From: Ignavibacteria bacterium
Lineage (GTDB): Bacteria; Bacteroidota; Ignavibacteria; Kapaibacteriales; Kapaibacteriaceae
Length of the DNA: 64,000 nt
Direction: 5' to 3'
NCBI GenBank assembly: GCA_016191145.1
Contig: JACPPD010000004.1
Location: 143,139-207,138, forward strand
Every line of letters begins with the position of its first letter. Position 1 is the stretch's first letter. A program made the position numbers and the translations under genes. Positions 1 through 9,774 of this stretch are shown here, piece by piece. The notes beneath the pieces were generated by a model. It was not told where the DNA came from, made no database searches, and saw only the letters and a list, made by a program, of their open reading frames with translations.

Positions 1-282
1 CCCCGTTACAACCATCACTCCAGGCGGAAGATCGAATTCTTTAGAACGTGCGTCGGCGATAATACCGTCTGGAACCGACATTTCTTCCGCAGTTCCATGC
101 AGATAAATTCTAATCGTTCTTCCCGACCTGTTGTTGAGTTCAATCTTCCACAAGTCTGCGATACGCAGTTGATTTGGAGGGGGCTGGCTTAGACGCACAT
201 CAACCACTACGGGCTGTGCGAACAGTAACGACGGGGATGTAACCCCGCAAATGACGATAGCAAATAAAAAAAATCTATTCAC
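1..282 (-). CDS. Exported protein of unknown function, N-terminal part (cut by window edge)
   Basis: An open frame runs leftward off the window. It starts at GTG 282; an in-frame stop lies seven codons upstream and no ATG is available between, so GTG is the only ordinary start. The first ~22 residues form a classic signal peptide: Asn-Arg, then a hydrophobic stretch ending LLFAQP. The mature part begins VVVDVRLSQPPPNQLRIADLWKI and looks beta-rich. Only 94 codons are visible, so no family can be assigned. It is divergent from the giant gene starting at 392, sharing a 109-bp intergenic region, so the two may be co-regulated. That it is a real gene is supported by the signal peptide and sensible composition; its function is unknown. 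Confidence 0.65.
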   Translation of the reverse strand, partial: MNRFFLFAIVICGVTSPSLLFAQPVVVDVRLSQPPPNQLRIADLWKIELNNRSGRTIRIYLHGTAEEMSVPDGIIADARSKEFDLPPGVMVVTG

Positions 283-320
283 CGAGGCCTCGCGTGATCG
301 TTACGAGAAACCGAAGGCAA

Positions 321-349
321 CGAACATAACAATGAAATCATTATGTTCG
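321..349. promoter_or_regulatory. Inverted repeat in the divergent promoter region
   Basis: Nine-base arms CGAACATAA and TTATGTTCG are separated by 11 bases, midway between the divergent starts at 282 (minus) and 392 (plus). An operator for a dimeric regulator or a 5' UTR hairpin would both fit. There is no direct evidence for either. Confidence 0.3.
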
Positions 350-391
350 CCATCACTTGGTAAAAATCTATCACACCTCGGGGGCGTGATT

Positions 392-3300
392 ATGCGACGG
401 GCTTTATCCGTGTCCGCACTAAAGCGTGCACGCATTCCTCGTGTTTCTTCAACAGCCGCTTCACCGGCTGATATAGCATCGCAGCCCGAGGGATACATTC
501 TGTCTCGGCGTCAGGCTCTTACGCTGGCCGGCGCACTTACGCTTACTTCGGCACCAATTGCGTCGGCAATTGAGTCAGCGCTAAACTCAACGTTTTCCGT
601 ATCAAAGCGGGGCGGCCGCATTGTATTCCTTGTTGCAGGCATTCCCCGCTGGGTAATCGATCCTTCGATGTTTGATGGTTCGCCCACGTTGGAGTTTGTT
701 CAAGACGATGATGGAATACGGTTATCGCTGCGAGGCGCTTTCTACCCAGGTACGAATATTCCAGCCGATATCGTCGCAGTTATCGGACGTGGGATACGCC
801 CCGTGCTGCGGCTAACCATCACGAAGCTTAACGCAACCTTCAGCACACCATTTATTCAGTGGCTGCTGGAGCGTGAGAATGCGTTTGCTGATTGCAGAAC
901 TAGTGCGAATTGGTCTGCCGGCGATGCTAATATTATTTGTCAAATAATTGAATGCTCATTATTACCATCGTGGACACTATCTCTTAACTGCGTTTCGGAA
1001 GCGCATTTGCCCGACGTATTGGCCGCCCTTCCATCAGGCAATGTTCACGTCAAGCTGCTTACGGAGAATGATTCAACGTTGTTGGTGCCTGCTGCCAGGA
1101 AGCGCACACTTGTAAAAATCGAGCGTGGTTCAAACGCCTGGAACGTGCCACTGCGTGCTGCCAACTCTGCGGCATGGCGCGTTACGGCAACAGACAAGGC
1201 ATTCAACACATGCTCTGTTGAAACCTCTGGCGACGCAAGGACATGCCTCCTATTCGAAGCGACCGAAGGAGTAAGCATTAAACTTGAGAAATACGATGCC
1301 GTAATTGGTCTGCGCGAAGTGCGATACGCTCTTGCACGCAATAAACAGGGTCTGCACGAAGCTCTGGTAGCACGTTATTCCCCTCAGCCCACATGGATGA
1401 TTGTAGACGGTGTGAGCCTTGAACTTGGCGACAGGGCTGGTGTAGCGCCCTTCGAAATGGAACGCCGTAATGGCACTGTGGTTCGCTGCATTGCTGCTCC
1501 GGCGCTGCTTCGGTATGCCATACCAGTGGATGGCGCCATCACAGAACCTTCGCGGACACATCCACGGACGCAAATCGCGCTGATTCCGCCAGACGTGAGC
1601 ATAAATGCCCTGCCGAAGCATCATATTTATCTGGCATCCTTACAGCTTGATTTTAGTAAGTCGATGCAGATTTCGTCGCAAGGAGTTGTTGCGGGACAGT
1701 CAGAGACAAAATCAAATTTTAAGCTAAAGCAGAGTCCGTTTATTCTAACGAAGTTTAAGTTTTTGTCGCCGGGTAATCCAAAGGTTAATGTAATCCGTCC
1801 CGACGATCTCATGGTTCTCACGTTTGAATTCGACGGAATTACCATCAACAAAAGCGGCGGGACGTTTAGTGCGGGAGGCAATGGCAGACTCATCGTCCAT
1901 TTCCAGCCTCAGCACATTGCCGAGCGCGCGTTCTTCTATGTGAACGATCCCGATAAGCCACCGAGCACCACCGATGCACCCGCAAGTTCAGGGAAATCCA
2001 ACAGCTCGACTGAACCGCGGCTTGAGCCGCCGATCGATGCTGTGCTGTCGCATCCGTCGAGGCTGGTGTTCAGCGTTCCATCGGGATATACAGGACAATA
2101 CAGCTCGGAAGGATTGCTTGATTGGTCGAAATTCACGTTGAAGGTATCGCCAAGCGCCAAGCCGCCCGATCCGAAATTTGCGTTCGGTGCGCTTGGGTCT
2201 TCGTTTATAACGAAATTTAGCGGTAGCTCTTTGGGACTTAAGAACTCAAAACCTACCTTCAAGTCAAAATCCGCATTCAAGACGTCTGTTGGTGCAGTCT
2301 TTGCTTTAAATCCGGGCATCGTCTCCAGAATTTCTCAAGGCGAAAAGGCGCAGGTCAATCAGTACGAAGGCAACGCCGACTTTGCAGCAGCTTTGCCACA
2401 ATCGGTAGTGAGCACTTACCTGGCTGCTCTCGAGGCTAATCCTCCCATTCGTGTACCTCTCGACGATGAAACTGCGATAGAATATCCCTATCGCCTAATT
2501 CTCTCACCGAATAAATACGCTGCATGGGCTCATAGCATATCGGCGAAGCGCGATGAAAACGGAAGGTCTGAATTGTGGCATTCACGTTTGGGAGTGAAAC
2601 ACTCAGATGGGAGTGTAGACGAAAACGCAGCATACTTCAGAACGATGCGTGCAATATGGAGTCCGGACGTCGGCACTAACTACAACATGTCGGCAAAGTT
2701 TAAGGAACGTCCCTTCCGCACATCGATTAATCGCCGCGACCGCCACGAAATCGTTCAGCTTACAAGCAACTACGGAATGGCTAAGACCGACGATGCTCCA
2801 ATTGAAGTAAAGCGGTTTATGCTCACATCGTTGGGTGCGTGGGCCGACATGGTAGGAGTCTGGGATCCCGACGGTGTTGATCAGCTCGATGTTGAACAAT
2901 GGATTCAGCGCGGCACACAGGGTCGAGATCACTTTGTACGCGTCTGCTACAAGGGCTATCTGTTTCCTTTTGGCAACCGGGCAACACTTGTTAAAGAAAC
3001 TGAACGAAAGTTTCGGCGAACTCCCCGTGGCGACATGGCTGCCTATCTGATGCAGCGCATGTACATCATCCTGCGGGAGCCTGTTCGGGAATTTCCGGCA
3101 GCCGGGCTTGCAGGGATGCAATACCAGGGGCGTGAGTTTCCTTTCCGCAGAATAACGATTACAACTAAGGCAACGCCCAACCTGCGCCTGCCTTCGATGA
3201 CGCAGCTATCGGGTCTCTCGAGCAATTCCTTCTGGCCGCAGTTTGAACTTGACGGAAATGGTCACGACGTTATGTGGTCGTGCATTGGACGCGACTGGGA

Positions 3301-5503
3301 CAACAAAGATCACAACTACTCTACTCCCCTTGCCTTTATTGCCAACAGCGATGCCACCGACCCGGCAAATCCAAACCTTGGTCCATGGATTGCAAATCAG
3401 TACGAACCTGAAAACAAAGAAGTAGTGCGGAAAAAGATTCCGATGAACGGGCAGAAGATTGCCTTCGCGCCATCTATAAAGATGGGCGACACATCGCTTC
3501 CTACAGGAACATTCGTCGTTAGCGGTTATCACGCTCCTAATGCAGTGGGAAGCACTCCGAGGTTCTTCCCAAAGATGTTCAAGTCGTCCGTTGCTATCGA
3601 GAAGGTGAACGAACTGCTTGGCACTAACTCTGAGCAGGACATCTCCTACTTTATTAAATATCTTGAGTGGGCATTTGAGAAAGGGCCCGATACTGCTAAA
3701 GGTGCAGAGATAAATCCGGCAAACATCAAGAACCCGTCGCAGATTTTTGCACGGCTGCTCAATACTGTTGGGATGAACTTCAACGCTCAGTCGGACAAAG
3801 CGGGCGGCCTCGCAGCCCCGTCGATTAACATCGGCGGCCTTTCACGTCTGCTCGGACCAATCCCCGGAGACTTCAAACCAGAGAAGCTTGCCGAAATGGC
3901 ATTGGCCGCAGGCAACTTCGACCCAATGCAGTACTTCGAGGATATTCTCAACAGTAAGATTCTAGGCGATATCACGCTCAAGGATGTGCTCGACTTTGTG
4001 ATGGGCATCATGAACAACATGGACAAGATGCCCGGTCTTGATAAAAAAGATGACTTTGGTGTGTCTGATAGCATTAAGGGAGCTGTGTCGAAATCTGATA
4101 TTGCCCAGGCAATGCAGGATATCATCGACAAAAACGATATCATCAAAGCTGCTGCTCAAAAAGTAGACAGCATAGCGAGTGCAGACTCAGACATCAAGGA
4201 CGCTAAAGATAAACTCGAGGCAATGGTAAACGACGTTAAGTCGGAGATGCAACAAGCCAAGAACGACATCACGTCCGAAGTTGCCAATGCCAAGAAAATG
4301 CTCGACAACCAGCTCAAGGAATGGAAGAAAAAGGTTGATGACAAGGTCAACGAATTAAAGAGCGAAGTTGATAAGGTAATAGGCCCGCTCAAAGAAGCTG
4401 GCAACGAAGCCTACAAGAAATACGAAGAAGTTACAGGCGCCCTCGAAGCTCTGAAGAAGGGTGTTCAACTTGTTTACGAATGGCAAACGGAAATCAAGAG
4501 TTCTCCCGGCAACATCCTTGTTCCTAAATATCCCGGAACCGGGGACAAGAGCAAAAAGGCAATACTTTACCTGAAGGCTGAATTCAAGAAGAAGCTCAAT
4601 CTCGATCCACCCGAAGTCCTTCTGTATGGTTCTATCAGCAACTTTATCGTCAATCTCATCGGCGACGGAGCCGCTCAGTTTCTCATCATCAAATTCAACC
4701 GCATTGCCATATCGGCAAAGGTAGGAGAAAAGCCGAGTATCGATCCGGATCTCGAAAGTGTCGAATTTGCAGGCCCCCTTACATTTGTAAATAAACTTAA
4801 GGATCTCATCCCTAGTGGAGGAGGCGCGGGAGGCGTAGGTTTCTCTTTCGACTTCAACGTACTGCCCACTGGCATTACTGCATCACTAACCATTACGCTA
4901 CCCAACGTTACCGTCGGCGTATTCTCCCTGATGAATATGTCGTTCCTGATGAGAGTAACAGTTCCTTTCGATGGAAGGCCATTCTCCGCCTACTTCGCCT
5001 TTTGTACACGGGAGAATCCGTTCCGAATTACCGTGATGATATTCGGCGGTGGCGGGTTCTTTGGCATCGAGATCACTCCCAAGGGAGTGCGCATGCTGGA
5101 GGCAGCATTCGAATTCGGCGGGAACTTTGCGTTCGACGTAGGCGTGGCTTCTGGCGGCGCCAGCGTGATGGCTGGCATTTACTACAAGCTGGAAACTAAA
5201 GAAGTTGATGGTAAGCAAGTTGAACAATCGCAACTGACGGGATATTTCCGTTTGACCGGCAACCTGTCGATTCTCGGATTGATTCGCGTGAGCCTTTTGT
5301 TCGAACTCAAACTCACGTGGCAATCGAATGGAAAGGTCTATGGTGTAGCCACCATACAGGTTGAAATCGAGATACTGTTCATCAGCTTCACTGTAGGCGT
5401 TACTGTAGAACGACAGCTCAAGGGCAGCGACAGTGACCCAACCTTTCTCGACCAACTCCCGCAGGCTTCCATGTGGAAGGATTACTGCAATGCTTTCGCC
5501 TGA
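392..5503 (+). CDS. Giant exported beta-rich protein with coiled coil, unknown function
   Basis: This is a 1703-aa protein not recognised as any named family. The frame stays open upstream to 251, but that would overlap the divergent gene. ATG 392 follows a purine-rich GGGGGCG and gives an N-terminus with SRRQALTLAGAL at residues 38-49, which resembles a twin-arginine (Tat) signal, ending near ASA. The body to about residue 1200 is rich in beta-type sequence, with a low-complexity Pro/Ser/Thr linker near residue 530. Residues ~1266-1366 are a charged heptad-rich coiled coil (many Lys, Asp, Glu). The last ~330 residues are Gly/Phe/Val-rich alternating strands (for example MIFGGGGFFGIEI), like a self-associating or membrane-facing beta structure. 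Only 18 bp separates it from the next giant gene, so the two are almost certainly co-transcribed. Tat export is an inference; a structural or assembly-related role is a guess. Confidence 0.8.
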   Translation: MRRALSVSALKRARIPRVSSTAASPADIASQPEGYILSRRQALTLAGALTLTSAPIASAIESALNSTFSVSKRGGRIVFLVAGIPRWVIDPSMFDGSPTLEFVQDDDGIRLSLRGAFYPGTNIPADIVAVIGRGIRPVLRLTITKLNATFSTPFIQWLLERENAFADCRTSANWSAGDANIICQIIECSLLPSWTLSLNCVSEAHLPDVLAALPSGNVHVKLLTENDSTLLVPAARKRTLVKIERGSNAWNVPLRAANSAAWRVTATDKAFNTCSVETSGDARTCLLFEATEGVSIKLEKYDAVIGLREVRYALARNKQGLHEALVARYSPQPTWMIVDGVSLELGDRAGVAPFEMERRNGTVVRCIAAPALLRYAIPVDGAITEPSRTHPRTQIALIPPDVSINALPKHHIYLASLQLDFSKSMQISSQGVVAGQSETKSNFKLKQSPFILTKFKFLSPGNPKVNVIRPDDLMVLTFEFDGITINKSGGTFSAGGNGRLIVHFQPQHIAERAFFYVNDPDKPPSTTDAPASSGKSNSSTEPRLEPPIDAVLSHPSRLVFSVPSGYTGQYSSEGLLDWSKFTLKVSPSAKPPDPKFAFGALGSSFITKFSGSSLGLKNSKPTFKSKSAFKTSVGAVFALNPGIVSRISQGEKAQVNQYEGNADFAAALPQSVVSTYLAALEANPPIRVPLDDETAIEYPYRLILSPNKYAAWAHSISAKRDENGRSELWHSRLGVKHSDGSVDENAAYFRTMRAIWSPDVGTNYNMSAKFKERPFRTSINRRDRHEIVQLTSNYGMAKTDDAPIEVKRFMLTSLGAWADMVGVWDPDGVDQLDVEQWIQRGTQGRDHFVRVCYKGYLFPFGNRATLVKETERKFRRTPRGDMAAYLMQRMYIILREPVREFPAAGLAGMQYQGREFPFRRITITTKATPNLRLPSMTQLSGLSSNSFWPQFELDGNGHDVMWSCIGRDWDNKDHNYSTPLAFIANSDATDPANPNLGPWIANQYEPENKEVVRKKIPMNGQKIAFAPSIKMGDTSLPTGTFVVSGYHAPNAVGSTPRFFPKMFKSSVAIEKVNELLGTNSEQDISYFIKYLEWAFEKGPDTAKGAEINPANIKNPSQIFARLLNTVGMNFNAQSDKAGGLAAPSINIGGLSRLLGPIPGDFKPEKLAEMALAAGNFDPMQYFEDILNSKILGDITLKDVLDFVMGIMNNMDKMPGLDKKDDFGVSDSIKGAVSKSDIAQAMQDIIDKNDIIKAAAQKVDSIASADSDIKDAKDKLEAMVNDVKSEMQQAKNDITSEVANAKKMLDNQLKEWKKKVDDKVNELKSEVDKVIGPLKEAGNEAYKKYEEVTGALEALKKGVQLVYEWQTEIKSSPGNILVPKYPGTGDKSKKAILYLKAEFKKKLNLDPPEVLLYGSISNFIVNLIGDGAAQFLIIKFNRIAISAKVGEKPSIDPDLESVEFAGPLTFVNKLKDLIPSGGGAGGVGFSFDFNVLPTGITASLTITLPNVTVGVFSLMNMSFLMRVTVPFDGRPFSAYFAFCTRENPFRITVMIFGGGGFFGIEITPKGVRMLEAAFEFGGNFAFDVGVASGGASVMAGIYYKLETKEVDGKQVEQSQLTGYFRLTGNLSILGLIRVSLLFELKLTWQSNGKVYGVATIQVEIEILFISFTVGVTVERQLKGSDSDPTFLDQLPQASMWKDYCNAFA

Positions 5504-5521
5504 TTCATTGGAGATTTAATC

Positions 5522-8500
5522 ATGCCGTCACAAGAAATTCAATGGCTGGCTGTCCCCTTCGACGTCGAGGAACAGGGCGGTAAAACTATTCTCTCTGTGG
5601 CTATCTGCGTACAGCCGCGTCTGCGGGATACGTCCAGCGCCGACAGAGTCTTAAGCGATTATCCGGATTGGCTCGATTGGCCATCGACGCTGGGTGGAAT
5701 ATCGGTGTCGCTCAACCTTAACGGTACATCGATTAGTTCTGTACCGACGCCAGGAACCGAAATTCCCGACACTGGTAACTGGAAGGCAATTTTTCCTCCA
5801 ACGACACTTGTTCGGCCTTATGAATACACTCCTTTTACGGATTATCAAATTATTTCATATCCTGTAAAGAAAGTAAAGTCAACTGTTCATTCGGTTTTCG
5901 AAGCTCTTGTAAAAGATTTCGATGGCGCACCTCCTGTTCTTTCTCCTGTTCTTTCTTTCGGCATTGATTCGTCGAAACTCAACGCACAGATTCCCCAACT
6001 CTTCTCTTCGCTGAAGGATGTAGTTCCGAATGATGACAACGAAAAACAATTACAGTCGATAAAGAACAGATGGGAGAGCGAAGGGGAAGCGGCGATGATG
6101 CTTCGGATTCGTAATGGCGGAGAGATTAAGAAGAATCCTCATCCCATTGAGAAAGGTGAGGTTCCCGTGCCATCGAATCCGCAGCAGATGATGTATGCCA
6201 ACCCTTCCATGGAGAGCATGCTGGGAGGACTCGGACTCGTTGATCTGTATCATGCGTCTCGGACAGGTCCGGTAAAGAAAATGGTAGGGGGCAAACTTGT
6301 GCGCACGGACAGAGCACCGCTGCTGAGACCCAAATTCGATTTCCATCAGGTGGTAAGTGTCCTGCGCGAATACCCCGCAATGATGCGAAGACTCGGCCTT
6401 GTGAGGCATGTTCAATTTGAATTGCCCGGCGGGATGCCTGCCGAAGGAAAAATTCGCTGCAACGTTTCATGGCCGACTCCGCAGACAAGTCCCTCTGAAA
6501 ACATTACACCATGGACTGCCTACAAACTGTACAACACGGGCTCTCCCGATACCTGGCAGTTTCTGCCTCGTCCGGAAGCCGGATCGGAAATCGTTGGTGC
6601 ACTCCTGTGTTTGAACGATGCCAGCCATTTTGATGTTATACAAATTGATGTTGACTCATCGGCAATTAAAACACTCAACTATACCCGAACGCTTGTTCAC
6701 CGGTATAAGCGAACCGCGAATACGAGTGACGCAGCAATGAAGGCAGATCCTCCAGGCACTCGCGGAACTGGCCTTCAGCTTGTTCGCCACAATCGCGCAC
6801 TGAAACTCGCTAAGTCGCTCATCCGCAATGCGCAGAACCATAACAAGCTTGTGAGCAACTCGGAAGTCACACTGTATGCCGATGATTTGCTGCGCGGGTA
6901 TCGTATCGACGTATTCGACGCAACTGCCAAAAGTTGGCAGTCGCTGATGCGAAGAAATGCTACATATCGTTTCCCCAATGCATCCGAACCGCTGAAGTCA
7001 ACAGGGTTCACCGTCAGCGACGAAGAAGGTGTTCTGACGATGGGTGCAACACGTCCCGTTGATTCGGACGACGTGCCTTCGCAGCGGCAGTTATATGCTC
7101 ACGAAACTGTTGCGCAGTGGGAAGGCTGGTCGCTCGTTGCTCCTCACATTGGAAACCACATCGGTACAGACGATGAGTTGGCACCGGAGAAAAAGCAGCA
7201 ATCGCCTCCGGCAGATTTTGAATATCAGGTATCAACAGAAGTCGGCATCGTCGAAGGATCGCTACCTCGCCTTCGCTTTGGCAGGAATTACAGACTTAGA
7301 GCGCGCTTTGTAGACATTGCCGGGAACGGGCCCAAGCTCGGTGAGTTGAATCCATTAGATTTTTCGTGTGCAACAGACCTGATAAGGTTCTTGCTGTGGG
7401 ATCCAATTGTGAGTCCTGCAATTGTATTGCGTAATCATCCCGTCGAGGGTGAATCGCTCGAGCGGATGGTGATACGCAACTACAACTCCGATGCCGACGA
7501 ATCGGTTTCCATAGATACGTCGGAGACATCGGAGCGCCACCTCTTTCCACCTCTTGCTTCTGTGCAACTCTGTGAACGTCATGGCATGTTCGACCAGAAC
7601 CCCCTGGGTAAGATGAAGGGTGATAGTGGTACGTACAACATGATTGCAGGTAAGCTGAAGGACATTCCGTCGAGATGGTATACGCGCAACGATGCGGGCG
7701 ATCTTGTTCCCGAAGCAACCGACGATACTCCGCCAGCCGATGCGAGCAAAGCAAAAGATGCAATACGCTTTGCACTTGTGCAAAGCGGCACAACGGAAGT
7801 TCCGTATCTGCCCGACCCCATTGCCCGAGGTATCACGCTCCAGAATGTGCCTGGCCTTACTGCCGGACAACTCTTTGAGGTCACGCTGTCGGGCGAGAAC
7901 ATGGCAACGATTACATCTGCAGGCGGCGTTGCAACAGTTGCGTTCGACGACGTTAGTCAGTGGCCGAAGTTAAATAGTATTATGATCAGGCTTGCTGCCG
8001 GAAGCGGCGCTCCAACATGGAATAGCGGGACGAAAACGCTCACCATTCTGTTGCCAAAAGGCGAGCAGGCATGGGTGCAGTTTAGTTCCAGTCTGGGAGC
8101 TGATCAGGGTGAAGCCAACGCGAACTTCGACTTGCATGGACACAAGGAAACGCTGCAGAAATCTGGTTTTACAGATACAAAACTTGCTGCTGCTGCCAGA
8201 GGTCTGTCGTGGCTTATTACTCCAGCCAGAACCATTCATCTTGTTCATGCAACACAAAAACCGCTGAAGAGACCGAAGGTGATATCGGCCTCTGTGTCGA
8301 CGCGAAATTTCGGGGCAACAAATGCAGGCATTACTATCGATAATACATACGTCGACGCCAGGAGCACTCAGAAGGTAGACATGCATGCCGAGTGGTCTAT
8401 TTGGGAAGACAACTTGAACAAGCCAGCACCCGAGTTATTGGAGCAGCGCGCATTTTTTTACGAACAGCATGCCGAAGACCGAACGAACGATAAGCTCGCG

Positions 8501-9757
8501 AACACAAAAACGCACGAGTTTGGCGATACGAAATATCGCACAGTGACCTACGTTCCGACATCGACAACGCGTTTTCGCGAATACCTGCCCCTTGCCATCC
8601 GAAAGATCGTTGATAATATCACGAGAAAGGGGACGGGTAAGGAGGTAAAAGTTCTAAGCACGAAGCGGCCAGACAGTGTTAAACTTTTATACATTGTGCC
8701 ATCGTTCCGCTGGCTTGAAGCGGAGCGGAAGCTTGACGGCGGCATTGTAAAGAGCACAAGAAAAGGCGGCGGACTTCGCGTATACATGGAACGACCATGG
8801 TACTCATCGGGGAACGATGAATTGCTCGGCATCGTTCTTTATTCAGCGGATAAATTCAAACCAAAACTCATTACTCCCAAGCCCGACAATAAAGGCTTCC
8901 AAGGGTACTACAAGGGGCTAACTCCTACAAAAGATTTAACGCAGGGGTTGTCGATGTTTCTTGGATCATCCAAGCTTGAAATACCAGAGCAGATAAAGCC
9001 ATACGTGACGGAATGGGGCATGGACCCGATTTGGCTGTCTAAACCCACACCAGCAGACGCGGCTCCGCAGCCTTCAAATTTCCGCGATCCGGAGGTGATA
9101 CTCAAAAACGTTTCGCTCGAAGAAACTCCACTCTCGCAGCGCTACGATGTAATTGGTTACAAGCCGCTGTACGATGCAGGCCGAAAACTGTGGTATTGCG
9201 ATCTTGAAATAAATCCTGGCGAGTCTTACTACCCGTTTGTCCGTCTTGCCCTGTGCAGACTCCAACCCAACTCCCTGGCAGACGACCAAACTGGTAAAGA
9301 TGTTTATTGTTCGCTCATTTCACAGTCGGAGTTTTGTCAACTTGCACCCGACCGCGAAGCAACAGTGCGTATTGAGGAAGACCGACAGAGCATAACCATT
9401 CAGGTAGTTGGACACACGTACCGCATTAATACTACAGGCCAGTTGGGTAGCGAGATAGAAGCTACCATTGAAAAGAATGACGGTGGACAAACCGATGTTT
9501 CTTGGACGCCAGTGCAATCGCAAAGAATCGACAGGATTCACGCCGCCGGATTATGGGGAGGGTTGGTAAAGCTACCTTCCAGCGTAGATTCGACAAAGTA
9601 TAGAGTAGTCATCAAAGAATACGAGCAGTTTTTCTCGGACCCATCCGATCCTAAGGAGCGGGAGACATCGCTTGGCAATAAATCTGACGGCGGCGGTGAA
9701 ATCGTGATGGAATTTGACAGACGCATCGTTTACGCCGATGTACTGCCTCTGTATTAA
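5522..9757 (+). CDS. Giant protein (1411 aa), unknown function, partner of the upstream giant gene
   Basis: ATG 5522 follows GGAGATTTAATC, a good ribosome binding site 18 bp after the preceding stop. The product has no signal peptide or transmembrane segment, in contrast to its exported-looking neighbour. It is rich in Trp, Pro and Tyr and reads as a string of beta domains; around residues 750-900 there is an Ig-like stretch (VPGLTAGQLFEVTLSGENMA and following). The C-terminus ends in hydrophobic strands (EIVMEFDRRIVYADVLPLY). I recognise no catalytic motif. Size, tight spacing and shared beta-rich character suggest it works with the 1703-aa protein, perhaps as a large structural or carrier component; this is inference. 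Codon use looks like that of the housekeeping genes downstream. Confidence 0.8.
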   Translation: MPSQEIQWLAVPFDVEEQGGKTILSVAICVQPRLRDTSSADRVLSDYPDWLDWPSTLGGISVSLNLNGTSISSVPTPGTEIPDTGNWKAIFPPTTLVRPYEYTPFTDYQIISYPVKKVKSTVHSVFEALVKDFDGAPPVLSPVLSFGIDSSKLNAQIPQLFSSLKDVVPNDDNEKQLQSIKNRWESEGEAAMMLRIRNGGEIKKNPHPIEKGEVPVPSNPQQMMYANPSMESMLGGLGLVDLYHASRTGPVKKMVGGKLVRTDRAPLLRPKFDFHQVVSVLREYPAMMRRLGLVRHVQFELPGGMPAEGKIRCNVSWPTPQTSPSENITPWTAYKLYNTGSPDTWQFLPRPEAGSEIVGALLCLNDASHFDVIQIDVDSSAIKTLNYTRTLVHRYKRTANTSDAAMKADPPGTRGTGLQLVRHNRALKLAKSLIRNAQNHNKLVSNSEVTLYADDLLRGYRIDVFDATAKSWQSLMRRNATYRFPNASEPLKSTGFTVSDEEGVLTMGATRPVDSDDVPSQRQLYAHETVAQWEGWSLVAPHIGNHIGTDDELAPEKKQQSPPADFEYQVSTEVGIVEGSLPRLRFGRNYRLRARFVDIAGNGPKLGELNPLDFSCATDLIRFLLWDPIVSPAIVLRNHPVEGESLERMVIRNYNSDADESVSIDTSETSERHLFPPLASVQLCERHGMFDQNPLGKMKGDSGTYNMIAGKLKDIPSRWYTRNDAGDLVPEATDDTPPADASKAKDAIRFALVQSGTTEVPYLPDPIARGITLQNVPGLTAGQLFEVTLSGENMATITSAGGVATVAFDDVSQWPKLNSIMIRLAAGSGAPTWNSGTKTLTILLPKGEQAWVQFSSSLGADQGEANANFDLHGHKETLQKSGFTDTKLAAAARGLSWLITPARTIHLVHATQKPLKRPKVISASVSTRNFGATNAGITIDNTYVDARSTQKVDMHAEWSIWEDNLNKPAPELLEQRAFFYEQHAEDRTNDKLANTKTHEFGDTKYRTVTYVPTSTTRFREYLPLAIRKIVDNITRKGTGKEVKVLSTKRPDSVKLLYIVPSFRWLEAERKLDGGIVKSTRKGGGLRVYMERPWYSSGNDELLGIVLYSADKFKPKLITPKPDNKGFQGYYKGLTPTKDLTQGLSMFLGSSKLEIPEQIKPYVTEWGMDPIWLSKPTPADAAPQPSNFRDPEVILKNVSLEETPLSQRYDVIGYKPLYDAGRKLWYCDLEINPGESYYPFVRLALCRLQPNSLADDQTGKDVYCSLISQSEFCQLAPDREATVRIEEDRQSITIQVVGHTYRINTTGQLGSEIEATIEKNDGGQTDVSWTPVQSQRIDRIHAAGLWGGLVKLPSSVDSTKYRVVIKEYEQFFSDPSDPKERETSLGNKSDGGGEIVMEFDRRIVYADVLPLY

Positions 9758-9774
9758 CACTAATTAGGTTTACC

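Noticed and set aside
251..391. Upstream extension of the giant gene to ATG 251
   Set aside because: It would overlap the divergent exported-protein gene, and the added 47 residues lie before a good start (ATG 392) with a purine-rich site and a sensible Tat-like signal.
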